From: a virus
Strand: one strand, 5' to 3'
DNA length: 64,000 nucleotides
Virus record (IMG/VR): IMGVR_UViG_3300017917_001903
Span: 22,857-86,856 of that record
Shown here: piece after piece, positions 37,729-47,273 of the stretch
Numbering within the stretch: the stretch's first letter is position 1
How the letters are laid out: every line of letters begins with the position of its first letter
Made by a program: the position numbers and the translations under genes
The notes under the pieces: model-generated
What the model saw: only the letters and a program-made list of their open reading frames with translations
Database searches by the model: none
What the model was told of the DNA's origin: nothing

Positions 37729-38751
37729 CTAGAAATCAAATCTATATAAATTACACGGTTCTAAATTATTATCAATTATCAATTTCTGGGCTTGATCAAG
37801 AATTTTAGAAATTTTACCTTTTTGGTGATCACCAGAAGTTTTAGTAGCTATGTTTTTAGCCCATGGTTGCGATAATATCAGATCATACAAAGGATGTCTA
37901 TATAGCTTATCAAATTGATTGTAAATACCAGTTTCCTGTGCAAGCATCTTTTTAACTGTTTCAAACCCTGTTGCTTTATATAATGGCGGCATTAACTTAG
38001 CGCCTAACAGACTATAGTAATGTTGCTTGTATAGGTAGTTTGAATCCTGATATGAGCTCAGTTCTGCAAAATAGGTATTGCACTGCTGAATTACATCTAA
38101 ATTAAACTTTAGCGAAAGATAGTTAGTATATTGATCCATCTTAAATGGATCCTTAATCACTGGTATATTACTTTCGACAGCAAAGTTGTAAAAAGCACAT
38201 AAATTATTAACTATAAATCCTTTGTGAGAATTTACCAAAGACATACTGTTTTTAGCCAAGTCATATTTAACAATTGTAGGGTCACCTCCCAAGATGCACA
38301 CATTGTTAGCAGCGAGTTCTAGCATCTTAATTTGTGCTGTAATTTGAGGGCTCCCTGTGCGGTATTTCAAACCAATGCTAACATATTCCTCGCTTTCAAA
38401 CAGTTCTTTAAGATCAAGCACAAACATACGATATGTGAGATCGTTTAAATTAGCATATCGCTGAGCAGCCAAAACGTCGTGGGCATTTACAGTAACATCG
38501 CCCCAACGCATGTCACAGATAACTGTATCAATGCTGACCTTTAATGTCTTTAAAAGATGTAGAGAAAATTGACTATCTAAACCCCCGCTTAAAAACAGTT
38601 GGCATTCTTTAATATTCTTGAACTTTTCAGCCCAAATATCATACAGTGTTATATTGTTACCCGGGTCTGCATAAAAGGATACTACGCTTGTTGTTGAGTA
38701 ATCTACTTGTATTGCAGCCGGATCACCAATTTGTAAGATATTGTTAGACAT
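37729..38751 (-). CDS. PP-loop ATPase (asparagine synthetase-like domain)
   Basis: 340 aa from ATG 38751. CQLFLSGGLDSQFSLHLL is the PP-loop SGGxDS that binds ATP to form an adenylated intermediate. The rest (VICDMRWGDVTVNAHD, CILGGDPTIVKYD) matches the C-terminal synthetase domain of asparagine synthetase-type enzymes without the glutaminase domain. Related phage proteins make amides or modified nucleosides. Its substrate is unknown. Confidence 0.75.
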   Translation of the reverse strand: MSNNILQIGDPAAIQVDYSTTSVVSFYADPGNNITLYDIWAEKFKNIKECQLFLSGGLDSQFSLHLLKTLKVSIDTVICDMRWGDVTVNAHDVLAAQRYANLNDLTYRMFVLDLKELFESEEYVSIGLKYRTGSPQITAQIKMLELAANNVCILGGDPTIVKYDLAKNSMSLVNSHKGFIVNNLCAFYNFAVESNIPVIKDPFKMDQYTNYLSLKFNLDVIQQCNTYFAELSSYQDSNYLYKQHYYSLLGAKLMPPLYKATGFETVKKMLAQETGIYNQFDKLYRHPLYDLILSQPWAKNIATKTSGDHQKGKISKILDQAQKLIIDNNLEPCNLYRFDF

Positions 38752-38780
38752 CAATTTTTCTCTCTCGCATGCGCTGATAT

Positions 38781-38788
38781 GATAAATA
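38781..38788 (+). promoter_or_regulatory. T4-type late promoter
   Basis: GATAAATA, 43 bases upstream of the subtilase ATG, diverging from the PP-loop gene. Confidence 0.7.
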
Positions 38789-38831
38789 CTTATAACTGAA
38801 CTGTAAAAGTTTAATATAATTTGGAGCTCAA

Positions 38832-40379
38832 ATGGCTAGATATATCGTAACATTAGACCCTGCGATTCATGCTAATGAAACTGAGGCTGAAGCTGCTATA
38901 GCATCAGCCGGTGCTACATTGCTTAAATCCTTTAACTTTAACCAGACTTTCTTAATTGAAGCTTCTAACGAGCAGAAGTCTGCAATTGTTGGTTTAGCAA
39001 GTAGTGAATTAGCGGATTCCCCGTTGCAGGTTTCACTACAAGTGTTAAACATTGATCACTTGAAATTAACACTATTAAGTGATGATGGTGAGCTTGTTCC
39101 AGCAACGTACAACCCAATGAATAGAGGTGCCGGACAGCACATTTATTTGGTTGATACTGGTGTTAGAGCAACACACGAACAATTCACCGGTGTATCTATT
39201 AATAACCTATATTCAAACTTTACCGGTAACGATGCATATGATGAGTTTGGTGACACAACAGGTCACGGAACTATTGTAGCTAGTGTGATTGTTGGTAAAG
39301 ACTTAGGTCCAGCCAAAGATGCTACATTACATAACGTAAAACTTTTTAATTCTGGTTCTGACACTAGTACTGTTGTAGAGATTGTGGATGCGCTAGATGC
39401 TGTATTACAGCATCACTTAGCAAACAGCCCTTCTCAAGCAAAGGTTGTGTGTATGCCATGGATTGCAACAAGAAACGCATTCATTGATAGTAAGGTGCTA
39501 GAAATGAATTCGTCAAACCTTGTTGTAGTTGCTGCTGCCGGTAATAATGGTGCAGACGTATCAGATTATTCACCGGCTGGTATCAGACAAATTATCACAG
39601 TAGGTGCGTTTGACAGCCAATTTGCTGTAGGCCCATTTGTTAACATGCCATGGGATAACACAAACGCTGTAACTACATATAATAACTACGGTGCCGAGAT
39701 TGATATTTTTGCTATGGGTGTTAATGTGTATACCGCATCAGGTACTTCTGACACAGCCTACTTAGATACAGCAACAGGTACCAGTGTCTCATCAGGTATC
39801 ACTGCTGGTGTTGCTGCACAATATATTGCAAGGTACCCATCATATAACTCAGCTAAAATCAAAGATGTCATGCTACAAGAAGGTCACCTCTTAGGTATGG
39901 ACTTACTTGCGTTTAATCAAGTCCCAGCTGGTGTAGATTACACAACAGTAAACAAATCTATTGTTGTATTTGATGAACTTAACGAAGAAATGCTAACTAC
40001 TCTACCGTCAGGCAGAATTGCAACACTAGCAGTTGGCCAAACTACAACTGTAAACTTAGGTTTAAATAGTTCAGCAACCGAAGTTAGTGCATTAGACTTT
40101 GCTCCGCTACCACCATTTGCTACATTTGATACAGCAACTGGTATTGTTTCAATTAACACATCAACAGTTGATTCTAGCGTTGTACCAGGTTCATTTGTAT
40201 TTGCTATCAAAGGCAAGATCAACGGTGTAACCAAAGTTGAAGAATTTAGTATTGCAGTGTACAACACTAGCGAAACTGAAATTGAAGGTTCATCACAGTA
40301 TTATTATGATGCTGACTCAAACGCATACGATCCTGTTGTTAGCTTCCAAGTAGCACCAGGAAACGTTGCTAAAAACTAA
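38832..40379 (+). CDS. Subtilisin-like serine protease (S8), late expressed
   Basis: 515 aa. Triad present: Asp108 in IYLVDTGVRATH, His145 in TTGHGTIVAS, Ser318 in ATGTSVSSGITAGVAA; oxyanion Asn in AAAGNNG. The serine context is GTSVSSG rather than the usual GTSMAxP. Residues 1-80 look like an inhibitor-type propeptide (RYIVTLDPA), and from about 370 a beta-sandwich (putative Ig-like) follows. No signal peptide. The late promoter suggests a virion-associated protease, or one released at lysis that acts on host surface protein. Unusual in T4-like phages. Confidence 0.88.
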   Translation: MARYIVTLDPAIHANETEAEAAIASAGATLLKSFNFNQTFLIEASNEQKSAIVGLASSELADSPLQVSLQVLNIDHLKLTLLSDDGELVPATYNPMNRGAGQHIYLVDTGVRATHEQFTGVSINNLYSNFTGNDAYDEFGDTTGHGTIVASVIVGKDLGPAKDATLHNVKLFNSGSDTSTVVEIVDALDAVLQHHLANSPSQAKVVCMPWIATRNAFIDSKVLEMNSSNLVVVAAAGNNGADVSDYSPAGIRQIITVGAFDSQFAVGPFVNMPWDNTNAVTTYNNYGAEIDIFAMGVNVYTASGTSDTAYLDTATGTSVSSGITAGVAAQYIARYPSYNSAKIKDVMLQEGHLLGMDLLAFNQVPAGVDYTTVNKSIVVFDELNEEMLTTLPSGRIATLAVGQTTTVNLGLNSSATEVSALDFAPLPPFATFDTATGIVSINTSTVDSSVVPGSFVFAIKGKINGVTKVEEFSIAVYNTSETEIEGSSQYYYDADSNAYDPVVSFQVAPGNVAKN

Positions 40380-40402
40380 ACCAAAAGTTAAATTTTGATA
40401 GA

Positions 40403-40434
40403 AAAACCGCGCTAAATACTAGTGCGGTTTTTTT
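40403..40434 (+). terminator. Terminator abutting the next start codon
   Basis: AAAACCGC (40403-40410) pairs with GCGGTTTT (40424-40431), followed by TTT and immediately ATG 40435. GCTAAATA, a weak late-type box, lies at 40410-40417 in the loop. It ends the subtilase unit and leaves the next gene with no Shine-Dalgarno. Confidence 0.75.
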
Positions 40435-41394
40435 ATGATCACAGTTGATATAACTACAAAGAATACAGTGTTTGATCCATTATCTGGGCAAGGTAGTTGG
40501 ATTCAACATCGGTTTGGGCAAAGAAATTATCCTTGCTTAGATTTAAATCTCGATTGTATAACAGAAATTATAAATTCACATGATATAATATTTTTGCGAT
40601 CTGTATACGGCGATCCGTTATGCCACCCTGAAATCAAAGAAATTATTGGCGTCGCCAATAAGATGCGCAAAACTCTAATCATATTCTCTTATCTCAATAC
40701 CAGCAACAGTGAGGTGCTAGATCAAATCCTACAGTCTGAAACTGTGTCTGTGTACGTGCCCGTAGATGGATTTGAGAATTATGGGTGTACAATACTAGAT
40801 TCAAATAAGTCAACAGTGTTTGAAAATCTAATCAAATTAGGATCAAAAGCTACTGTTGAATTCTTATTATATAGTTACAATATCAATGATTTAAAAGATT
40901 TAAGAGAATTTTGTGATACTCACGGTTGTTTATTAAAAACTCATCCTGGGAGAAACTTTGGGTTACCTGTTACATCAATTGTTAACAAAGACGGACATTG
41001 GTTATATGATGTGTTTCCGTTGACTTCAGAATTGGATGCAATTTGGGATAATCGTGTTAAAGAAAAAACAGTTGAAGGTTATAGATCACTACTAGACTAC
41101 GTGGGTAAAATCGAGGGTATTTCAATATTGGATGATCCGGCTATAACAAAAATATTCAAGACTGACGAATCGTTTAATGATGACATGCCTGCTGTTTCTG
41201 TTACAGGGCATGTATTTAAAAATACAGAATCAATGTTTGCATTTTCAAATGCATTATGTACAGACTGGGCTATTAATACCAGTACCTTGTCAAAGCAGAA
41301 ACATCAGCTAGACAACTATACTATTTTAATTGGAAAAACTTTAAATGAAATACTAGATAAAGGATTACAACGTTTTAGTAATAGCAATATCTGA
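40435..41394 (+). CDS. Hypothetical protein, possibly radical-SAM-like without Cys cluster
   Basis: 319 aa. A (beta/alpha) pattern such as CLDLNLDCITEIINSHDIIFLRS, HPEIKEIIGVANKMRKTLIIFSYLN and ATVEFLLYSYNINDLKDL recalls the barrel of radical SAM proteins, where an N-terminal CxxxCxxC should be. That cluster is absent. It runs tail to tail with a true radical SAM gene, overlapping 30 bases. It may be a substrate-binding partner or an unrelated protein. Confidence 0.5.
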   Translation: MITVDITTKNTVFDPLSGQGSWIQHRFGQRNYPCLDLNLDCITEIINSHDIIFLRSVYGDPLCHPEIKEIIGVANKMRKTLIIFSYLNTSNSEVLDQILQSETVSVYVPVDGFENYGCTILDSNKSTVFENLIKLGSKATVEFLLYSYNINDLKDLREFCDTHGCLLKTHPGRNFGLPVTSIVNKDGHWLYDVFPLTSELDAIWDNRVKEKTVEGYRSLLDYVGKIEGISILDDPAITKIFKTDESFNDDMPAVSVTGHVFKNTESMFAFSNALCTDWAINTSTLSKQKHQLDNYTILIGKTLNEILDKGLQRFSNSNI

Positions 41395-42381
41395 AATGTT
41401 ATTACAAAATTCATATGGGCATTCTGTTTCGGTAACAGGCAATACCCAATTATCTAAGTTAGATATATTACCAAAGTGCTTGGCACCACACCAGCTACTA
41501 TAGATATCTCCCGTAGCATCAATATTAATGCTTTCAAATCCTAAGTGGCAGCGCATGCCCTTAAACTTGTTTAAGCCTTCATTTACAATCTGATGGCTTT
41601 GTACGTACTTGGCGGTCCCGTCATCAAATAAGAATTCTGTCATCCAGGCAGTAGGATCTGGCGGAGGAGGGGTTGCTGCATTAGGATCTGGCAGTGGTGC
41701 AGGTCTAGGTTTAATACCAGGTCTGCGTAAAACTTCTTGTTCTGCATCGGTGTAGGGCCAATATGTTTCCTGCTTGCTGTTACGTCCAAGCAATTTAGCA
41801 TACATTGTTTTGACACAGATACTTACGTTGTCGTATCTATTGCGATCGCAGTCTAAGAACAAGTTTCGAATATCTTCAACATCTTGTCCTAATTGCTCTA
41901 CCTGACCAGCTATACCAGCTATGTTAATGTCAATGGTAACATCGTGTTTGATTTCGTTAATAACGTTAACAAGATGTTCTTTGCTCATACTCTGAGGGTG
42001 CCAGGTAATTACAACACCGTCTAGATATTCTTTGGCTTTACTCCACCAATTAATAGTTCTGCTTGCATTGGTGAATACACAACTATGCGTATTGTACTCA
42101 GCTATCTTGCGTATAATATCTTCAAAGCCACGCATAACAGTGACTTCTCCGCCGATGATTTCAAAGTCAACTCTTTTGCCTATACTGTTGTAATGAGAAC
42201 AGATGCGGTCGACTGTGCCTAGATATGCATCTAGTGGTAACCAAGGTTTAGATCCATCGTGCAATATTGGCGGGCAATACTCACATTCAAAGTTGCATTG
42301 GTTACCCATGTTCCATTGAACACGGATATTATCCATTGGGCCACGTGCATGAGGACCACGAACGGATACAAGCCTTGCCAT
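41365..42381 (-). CDS. Radical SAM enzyme
   Basis: 338 aa. WNMGNQCNFECEYCPP has the CxxxCxxC motif (C29, C33, C36) for the [4Fe-4S]-AdoMet cluster; FEIIGGEVTVMRGFEDII is the GGE motif. The C-terminal Cys set (MRCHLGFESINIDATGDIY, SWCGAKHFGNI, CPYEFC) resembles SPASM/twitch auxiliary clusters. A Pro-rich insert (about 235-255: RPAPLPDPNAATPPPPDP) is unusual. Substrate unknown, peptide or sugar modification likely. Confidence 0.88.
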   Translation of the reverse strand: MARLVSVRGPHARGPMDNIRVQWNMGNQCNFECEYCPPILHDGSKPWLPLDAYLGTVDRICSHYNSIGKRVDFEIIGGEVTVMRGFEDIIRKIAEYNTHSCVFTNASRTINWWSKAKEYLDGVVITWHPQSMSKEHLVNVINEIKHDVTIDINIAGIAGQVEQLGQDVEDIRNLFLDCDRNRYDNVSICVKTMYAKLLGRNSKQETYWPYTDAEQEVLRRPGIKPRPAPLPDPNAATPPPPDPTAWMTEFLFDDGTAKYVQSHQIVNEGLNKFKGMRCHLGFESINIDATGDIYSSWCGAKHFGNISNLDNWVLPVTETECPYEFCNNISDIAITKTL

Positions 42382-42656
42382 TAATTCCCTATAAAGACAT
42401 CAATTGAGCCAGTTGTAACCTGATGAGAACAGCTAGCAGCACTAATAGTTTGTACTGTTGCTGGTCGATTTTCAAAATATACTGTTGTGCTACCATTAGC
42501 AATAGTAGCTGCGGTATGAGGTGCTTCGCCATGTGGTCCTACACCGTCGCCTTGTACACTGGCAATAATATTGTTTACCATAACAGAAGGAGCACCTGGG
42601 CCTGTGATAACCCCTGCGGATGCTAAATCTGTTTGTATTCTTGCTACGCCTGGCAT
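42381..42656 (-). CDS. PAAR-domain tail spike tip
   Basis: 91 aa, the whole protein is a PAAR repeat: MPGVARIQTDLASAGVITG, then SVQGDGVGPHGEAPHTAATIANGS, VQTISAASCSHQVTTGS. PAAR proteins form the sharp zinc- or iron-bound cone at the end of the gp5-like spike in contractile tails. His residues and Cys near 80 fit the metal site. Late box CATAAATA is five bases from the ATG. Confidence 0.92.
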   Translation of the reverse strand: MPGVARIQTDLASAGVITGPGAPSVMVNNIIASVQGDGVGPHGEAPHTAATIANGSTTVYFENRPATVQTISAASCSHQVTTGSIDVFIGN

Positions 42657-42661
42657 ACGAT

Positions 42662-42669
42662 TATTTATG
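42662..42669 (-). promoter_or_regulatory. Late promoter giving a leaderless PAAR mRNA
   Basis: CATAAATA on the minus strand, then ATCGT and ATG 42656. The predicted start is at or next to the A of the ATG. The box overlaps the stop of the upstream gene. Confidence 0.55.
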
Positions 42670-43009
42670 CTTCTTCGAGTGTTTCTTCATCACTGTCAGC
42701 AGTGGAATCAAGCTCTCGCTTGATTTCTTCTTCGGCGCAAATCATATCTAAATAGTCGTTTGCACTAGTTTCAATTGTCTTCATGACTGTTAGCAATTGG
42801 TCAGTTTGCATAAAAACTGTTTCTGTTTCAGCAGTTAGTGCAAATGGTACTAGTGCAACATCCTGGCCTGCAATAACAACAATCTTTGGATTCTTAATTG
42901 TTAGCACTGTCTTATTATCGTCTACTCCCATGAGAGTACCGATAAATTCTTCACCTTTTTGTGTCTTTAGTGTTACTACTTTTCCAAGTAGATCGTTAAT
43001 ATAGTACAT
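42665..43009 (-). CDS. Sm-like (LSM-fold) protein
   Basis: 114 aa. LGKVVTLKTQKGEEFIGTLMGVDDNKTVLTIKNPKIVV follows the Sm1 pattern (hydrophobic-x-G-x-E...G.L...D), then VALVPFALTAETETVFM. An acidic C-terminal tail (about 30 residues) follows. Second such protein in the window (1287-1574). Role not known. Confidence 0.6.
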   Translation of the reverse strand: MYYINDLLGKVVTLKTQKGEEFIGTLMGVDDNKTVLTIKNPKIVVIAGQDVALVPFALTAETETVFMQTDQLLTVMKTIETSANDYLDMICAEEEIKRELDSTADSDEETLEEA

Positions 43010-43024
43010 GTGTGTTTCCTGTGT

Positions 43025-43306
43025 TTATAGTGATCCCAATGATCCTACATCTAGATTTTCATTCAGCTTTTGTTTAATGCCATCAGATCCTAATTTACTT
43101 AATCCTGCATAGCCACCTTCAACAAATAATTCTGCACCTTTGTAAATTTGAGGCATTGTCTTGTGACCAGCATTAATAACAAAGTCACGTGCTTCTGGGA
43201 CTTCTTCAATGTTTACTTCATCGTATTCAATACCAGCACCTTTTAGTAGGCTTTTAGCCATTAAGCAATAGCTGCAATTATTTTTTGTGTATACTGTTAA
43301 ACTCAT
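43025..43306 (-). CDS. Glutaredoxin
   Basis: 93 aa. [19 protein letters not shown] holds the CxxC site as CSYC (11-14), in place of the common [14 protein letters not shown] contains the cis-Pro and GGYAGLSKL the GG turn that binds glutathione. It probably reduces NrdA/NrdB, whose genes overlap it by 4 bases, and could also serve oxidative defence. Confidence 0.92.
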   Translation of the reverse strand: MSLTVYTKNNCSYCLMAKSLLKGAGIEYDEVNIEEVPEARDFVINAGHKTMPQIYKGAELFVEGGYAGLSKLGSDGIKQKLNENLDVGSLGSL

Positions 43307-44439
43307 AGTGATAAACCTGCAAATGTATTTTCTGTAATGTCTTGTTTTGTTCCACCAATAACATAACTGCTAATTTCTGTTTCTTGCGGAGCAACTTGTA
43401 CTTCGCCGCCGGAGATCCATTTCTGTGTCCATGGCAGCGGATTAGTACCAGATGTCTTATAAGGTGCATCAATTCCCAAGGAGCGCATACGTTTAGCAGC
43501 AATCCATTCAACGTACTGCTTGAGTAGTTCGGCATTGAGCCCAATCATCGAACCATCGCGGAACAAATAATCCGCCCAGTCCTTTTCTTGTTGAACTGCT
43601 TGCATAAACATTTCCATGCATGCACCTTTTGTTTCTTCGGCAATCTTAGCAAAGTCTGGATCGTCTTGCGGTAAGACTTTTAGAATATGCTGAGTGCTAG
43701 CTAAGTGTACGTTTTCATCGCGAGCAATTAGCTTAATAATCTTGGCATTGCCTTCCATCTTCTTTAGTTCAGCAAACGCCCAGCTACATGCAAAGCTAAC
43801 ATAGAAGCGTACACCTTCTAGAATGTTTACACTCATCAAGCATAGCCATAGTTGTTTCTTTAGCTCATATAAGTCAACAACAACCTTCTTACCGTTAACT
43901 GTATGCTCGCCCTCACCTAGTAGGTTATACCAGCTGCTCATTTCAATTAGCTTATCGTAGTTCTTGCTAATGCTATCAGCACATGTGATAATCTCTTGCA
44001 TGTCCATCATCTCATCAAACACTTTGCTTGGATCTGAATAAATGTTACGAATGATGTGCGTATAGCTGCGGCTATGAATAGTTTCGCTAAATGCCCATGT
44101 TTCAATCCATGTTTCTACTTCTGGTAAACTAACAATAGGCAAGAACGCAACGTTAGGACTGCGACCTTGTACGCTGTCTAGCAGGATCTGACGCTTTAGG
44201 TTGCTGGTAAAAATATGCTGTTCGTGATCTGTTAGATCCTTAAAGTCTTTAGCATCACGAAGAATATCTACTTCTTCAGGACGCCAGAAGAAACCCAACT
44301 GCTTATCAGTTAGCTTGTCAAATTGACGATATTTAAGAACGTCGTAACGTTGCATAGTTACACCGCCGCTGGTGTCCAAGAACATAGTAGCAGTGGTGTG
44401 ATCCTTACGATTGGTAGGATCAAAAACGGAATAAGTCAT
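43303..44439 (-). CDS. nrdB: Ribonucleotide reductase class Ia beta subunit
   Basis: 378 aa, full length. [20 protein letters not shown] carries ligands Glu119 and His122 and the radical Tyr126. Further ligands are in RRPEEVDIL-type [24 protein letters not shown] and [11 protein letters not shown]-terminus ends NTFAGLSL, the subunit-binding tail. It makes the tyrosyl radical for NrdA. Confidence 0.96.
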   Translation of the reverse strand: MTYSVFDPTNRKDHTTATMFLDTSGGVTMQRYDVLKYRQFDKLTDKQLGFFWRPEEVDILRDAKDFKDLTDHEQHIFTSNLKRQILLDSVQGRSPNVAFLPIVSLPEVETWIETWAFSETIHSRSYTHIIRNIYSDPSKVFDEMMDMQEIITCADSISKNYDKLIEMSSWYNLLGEGEHTVNGKKVVVDLYELKKQLWLCLMSVNILEGVRFYVSFACSWAFAELKKMEGNAKIIKLIARDENVHLASTQHILKVLPQDDPDFAKIAEETKGACMEMFMQAVQQEKDWADYLFRDGSMIGLNAELLKQYVEWIAAKRMRSLGIDAPYKTSGTNPLPWTQKWISGGEVQVAPQETEISSYVIGGTKQDITENTFAGLSL

Positions 44440-44453
44440 AAATCTCGCCTCTA

Positions 44454-46766
44454 TTAAATTTTACAGCTATCGCAATCATCGTCCCCACTGCCAGTGTCAC
44501 TGAGGATTTCTGTTTGAGAAACTGAAGCAGATATTTTTTCAACATCGACTTCTCCTTGCCCATCGTAGGTGTTGTTGTAGTAAAGTTGCTTTCCACCATA
44601 CTTATAGAACATAATAATATGTTGCAATAGCACACTCATCGGAATCTTTTCGTCGTCAAAGAATTGTGGGTTATAGCTAGTGTTGACACTAATACCTTGG
44701 TCAATGTACTTTTGTAACACAGCACAAATCTTTAAGTAACCTTCGGGACTCTTTTGATCCCAAAGTAAATCATATTTGTTCTTTAGTCTGCGATATTCAG
44801 GTACCACTTGCTTAAGAACACCATCCTTACTTTGTTTAATGCTAACATAGCTACGTGGTGGCTCAATACCGTTGGTACTGTTACTGATCTGTGCAGATGT
44901 TTCTGCTGGCATTAGTGCCATTAGTGTACTGTTACGTACACCATACTGCTTTAGATCCTTACGTAGAGTTTTCCAGTCCATGCGCTCTCGGTGCTTGACC
45001 AGTTCATCTACTTCCTTCTTGTAGGTCATATTAGGCGTAATACCTTCAGCATACTTGGTTTCGTTGCTCTTTAGACATGCACCCTTTTCTTGTGCTAGCT
45101 TTACGCTAGCCTTAATTAGATAGTAACTCCATGCTTCGGCCCACTCGTCAACTAGTTCTAAGTTTGGATTCTGATAGTTAGTATCATTCTTAGCAAGCCA
45201 ATAAGCAAAGTTAATGATACCAACACCCAGTGGACGACGATTCATTGTACTCAGGTGTGCGGCAATAACTGGATAGCTTTGGTAGTCTAGCAACTCATCT
45301 AGCGCACGTACTGCTAGTTCGCAAGGTTTCTCAAAGTCTGCTGGAGTCTTAATGTTACCCCAGTTAATTGCGCTTAGTGTACAGAGACTAATTTCACCTT
45401 CTGGATCATTGATATCCGTAAGAGGCTTAGTTGGAAGATTGATTTCACAGCAAAGATTACTTTGGCGAATAGGTGCAAGGTCTTCCTTAAATGCGCCATG
45501 ACTGTTAGCATGGTCAACATTCATCAAGTAGATTCGGCCTGTGTCTTTGCGCTCAGTAACAAACGCACTAAACAACTCAACCGCTTTCATTGTCTTTTTG
45601 CGAATTCGTGAATTCTTTTCTGCTGCTTCGTATAGCTCGCGGAATTTTTCTTGATCGTTAAAGAAAGCATCATACAAACCCGGAACGTCGTTGGGTGACA
45701 TCAGTGTAATTTCGCCACCAGTTAGTAGACGCTCATACATCAGCTTGTTGAACTGTACGCCATAGTCCATATGACGAACACGATTATCTTCTGTGCCTTT
45801 GTTGTTCTTTAGTACCAGTAGATCTTCTACTTCGTAGTGCCAGATTGGATAGTAGAGTGTTGCTGCTCCGCCTCTGACTCCACCTTGCGAGCAGCTCTTG
45901 ACCGCGCTCTGGAAGTGCTTATAGAACGGTATGACACCAGTGTGGCTAGCATCACCGTTCCGAATGGGAGAGCCAATAGCCCTAATGCGACCGGCGCCGA
46001 TACCAATTCCTGCTTTTTGAGATACGTACTTAACGATTGAAGATGCTGTCGCATTGATTGAGTCCAAACTGTCATCTGTTTCAATTAGCACACATGAGCT
46101 AAATTGACGTTGTGGTGTTCTAACACCAGCCATAATGGGAGTAGGCAAGCTGATGTCAAAGGTACTAGTAGCATCGTAAAAATCTTTTACAAACTGCATA
46201 CGTGTTTCTTTAGGATAACGCCCAAATAATGTAGCAGCGATCATCATGTACGCTACTTGTGGTGTTTCAAAGATTTGCTTGGCAGCGCGATTCTGTACAA
46301 GATACTTGCCACGGAATTGTTCCATGGCTGCATATGTTAAAAGGTTATCGCGGTCATGCTTGATATAAGCGTCTAGCTCATTGATCTCTTCAACTGTATA
46401 TAGATCGAGAATTTCCTTGTCGTAGAAACCTTTAGCAATATTTGTCTTAATAATATCCACTAGTGGCGGCGGCAGAAATTCGCCGTATACGTGCTTGCGC
46501 AAATGGTAGTTAATCAGTCTGCCTGCAACATACTGATAGTTTGGGGTTTCTTCAGTAATAAGGTCGGCTGCACTCTTAATAAGAGTTTCTTGAATATCAC
46601 TGCTGGTAATGCCATTGTAAAATTGGATATGGCTTTTGATTTCAACTTCGCTTGGACTTACACCTGTAATACCATCGCATGCATAAAAGACTACTTTATG
46701 AAGTTTATCTAGATTTAATTCTTCCTTGGTTCCGTTTCTTTTTGTAATAAGAATAGACTTTGACAT
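44454..46766 (-). CDS. nrdA: Ribonucleotide reductase class Ia alpha subunit
   Basis: 770 aa from ATG 46766 (AGGATG upstream). ATP-cone at 1-95 ([19 protein letters not shown]). Catalytic Cys pair in [11 protein letters not shown] and [49 protein letters not shown] is the family signature. The C-terminal redox Cys pair is CDSCKI. It reduces ribonucleoside diphosphates to make DNA precursors. Own sigma70 promoter. Confidence 0.96.
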   Translation of the reverse strand: MSKSILITKRNGTKEELNLDKLHKVVFYACDGITGVSPSEVEIKSHIQFYNGITSSDIQETLIKSAADLITEETPNYQYVAGRLINYHLRKHVYGEFLPPPLVDIIKTNIAKGFYDKEILDLYTVEEINELDAYIKHDRDNLLTYAAMEQFRGKYLVQNRAAKQIFETPQVAYMMIAATLFGRYPKETRMQFVKDFYDATSTFDISLPTPIMAGVRTPQRQFSSCVLIETDDSLDSINATASSIVKYVSQKAGIGIGAGRIRAIGSPIRNGDASHTGVIPFYKHFQSAVKSCSQGGVRGGAATLYYPIWHYEVEDLLVLKNNKGTEDNRVRHMDYGVQFNKLMYERLLTGGEITLMSPNDVPGLYDAFFNDQEKFRELYEAAEKNSRIRKKTMKAVELFSAFVTERKDTGRIYLMNVDHANSHGAFKEDLAPIRQSNLCCEINLPTKPLTDINDPEGEISLCTLSAINWGNIKTPADFEKPCELAVRALDELLDYQSYPVIAAHLSTMNRRPLGVGIINFAYWLAKNDTNYQNPNLELVDEWAEAWSYYLIKASVKLAQEKGACLKSNETKYAEGITPNMTYKKEVDELVKHRERMDWKTLRKDLKQYGVRNSTLMALMPAETSAQISNSTNGIEPPRSYVSIKQSKDGVLKQVVPEYRRLKNKYDLLWDQKSPEGYLKICAVLQKYIDQGISVNTSYNPQFFDDEKIPMSVLLQHIIMFYKYGGKQLYYNNTYDGQGEVDVEKISASVSQTEILSDTGSGDDDCDSCKI

Positions 46767-46799
46767 ATGCATCCTGTGTTATTATAGTGTTCGTTTTTA

Positions 46800-46828
46800 A
46801 TTATAGATGATAATACTTATCATGTCAA
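46800..46828 (-). promoter_or_regulatory. Sigma70-type promoter for nrdA-nrdB-grx
   Basis: TTGACA 46828-46823, 17-base spacer, TATAAT 46805-46800. Leader about 30 bases. Its -35 lies just inside the end of the next gene upstream. Confidence 0.8.
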
Positions 46829-47262
46829 CAACAAAGTTTATCTGCTGCTATAATATGTTCAGCAAACTTTGTTGAATTAGAAGCCACAAATTCTTTGTCT
46901 ACAATCTTTCCTGGGAGAAAGTTGTAGTACAAACCATTGTGTTCGAGGATTAACCCATCGGCTCCTGTGATATGATTACTTACCACTTCAAAGTGCAAGT
47001 CAGGGGATTTTATGATGCCCAAGTGTATTAAGGTTGCGGTCATAACCAAGGTCAAACCGCTCTGGCAAAAGTATCCGTTTTTAACTATTTCAAAAACGTC
47101 AAGCCATTCTTCGGGTGTGTAATAATCTATATATCGTGTTGTTAGTTTAACTTCAGCAAAGGCGTCAACTATAGCTTCTGCTGATCCATCTTTGGGAAAA
47201 TTTTGCCTGAATGATCTCCATGCTGCTAGGCGAGCAGTTGGACTCTGTGTCTTTGTAAACAT
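46825..47262 (-). CDS. Hypothetical protein downstream of the fibre gene
   Basis: 145 aa from ATG 47262 (GGAAAG upstream, 11 bases after the fibre stop). SPTARLAAWRSFRQNFPKDGSAEAIVDAFAEV, DYYTPEEWLDVFEIVKNGYFCQSG and a C-terminal helix ending in CC. A Cys and a His in the middle might be catalytic (FCQSG, FEVVSNHITGADG), but no family is recognised. Probably a fibre chaperone or virion protein by position. Confidence 0.6.
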   Translation of the reverse strand: MFTKTQSPTARLAAWRSFRQNFPKDGSAEAIVDAFAEVKLTTRYIDYYTPEEWLDVFEIVKNGYFCQSGLTLVMTATLIHLGIIKSPDLHFEVVSNHITGADGLILEHNGLYYNFLPGKIVDKEFVASNSTKFAEHIIAADKLCC

Positions 47263-47273
47263 AACTTTCCATT

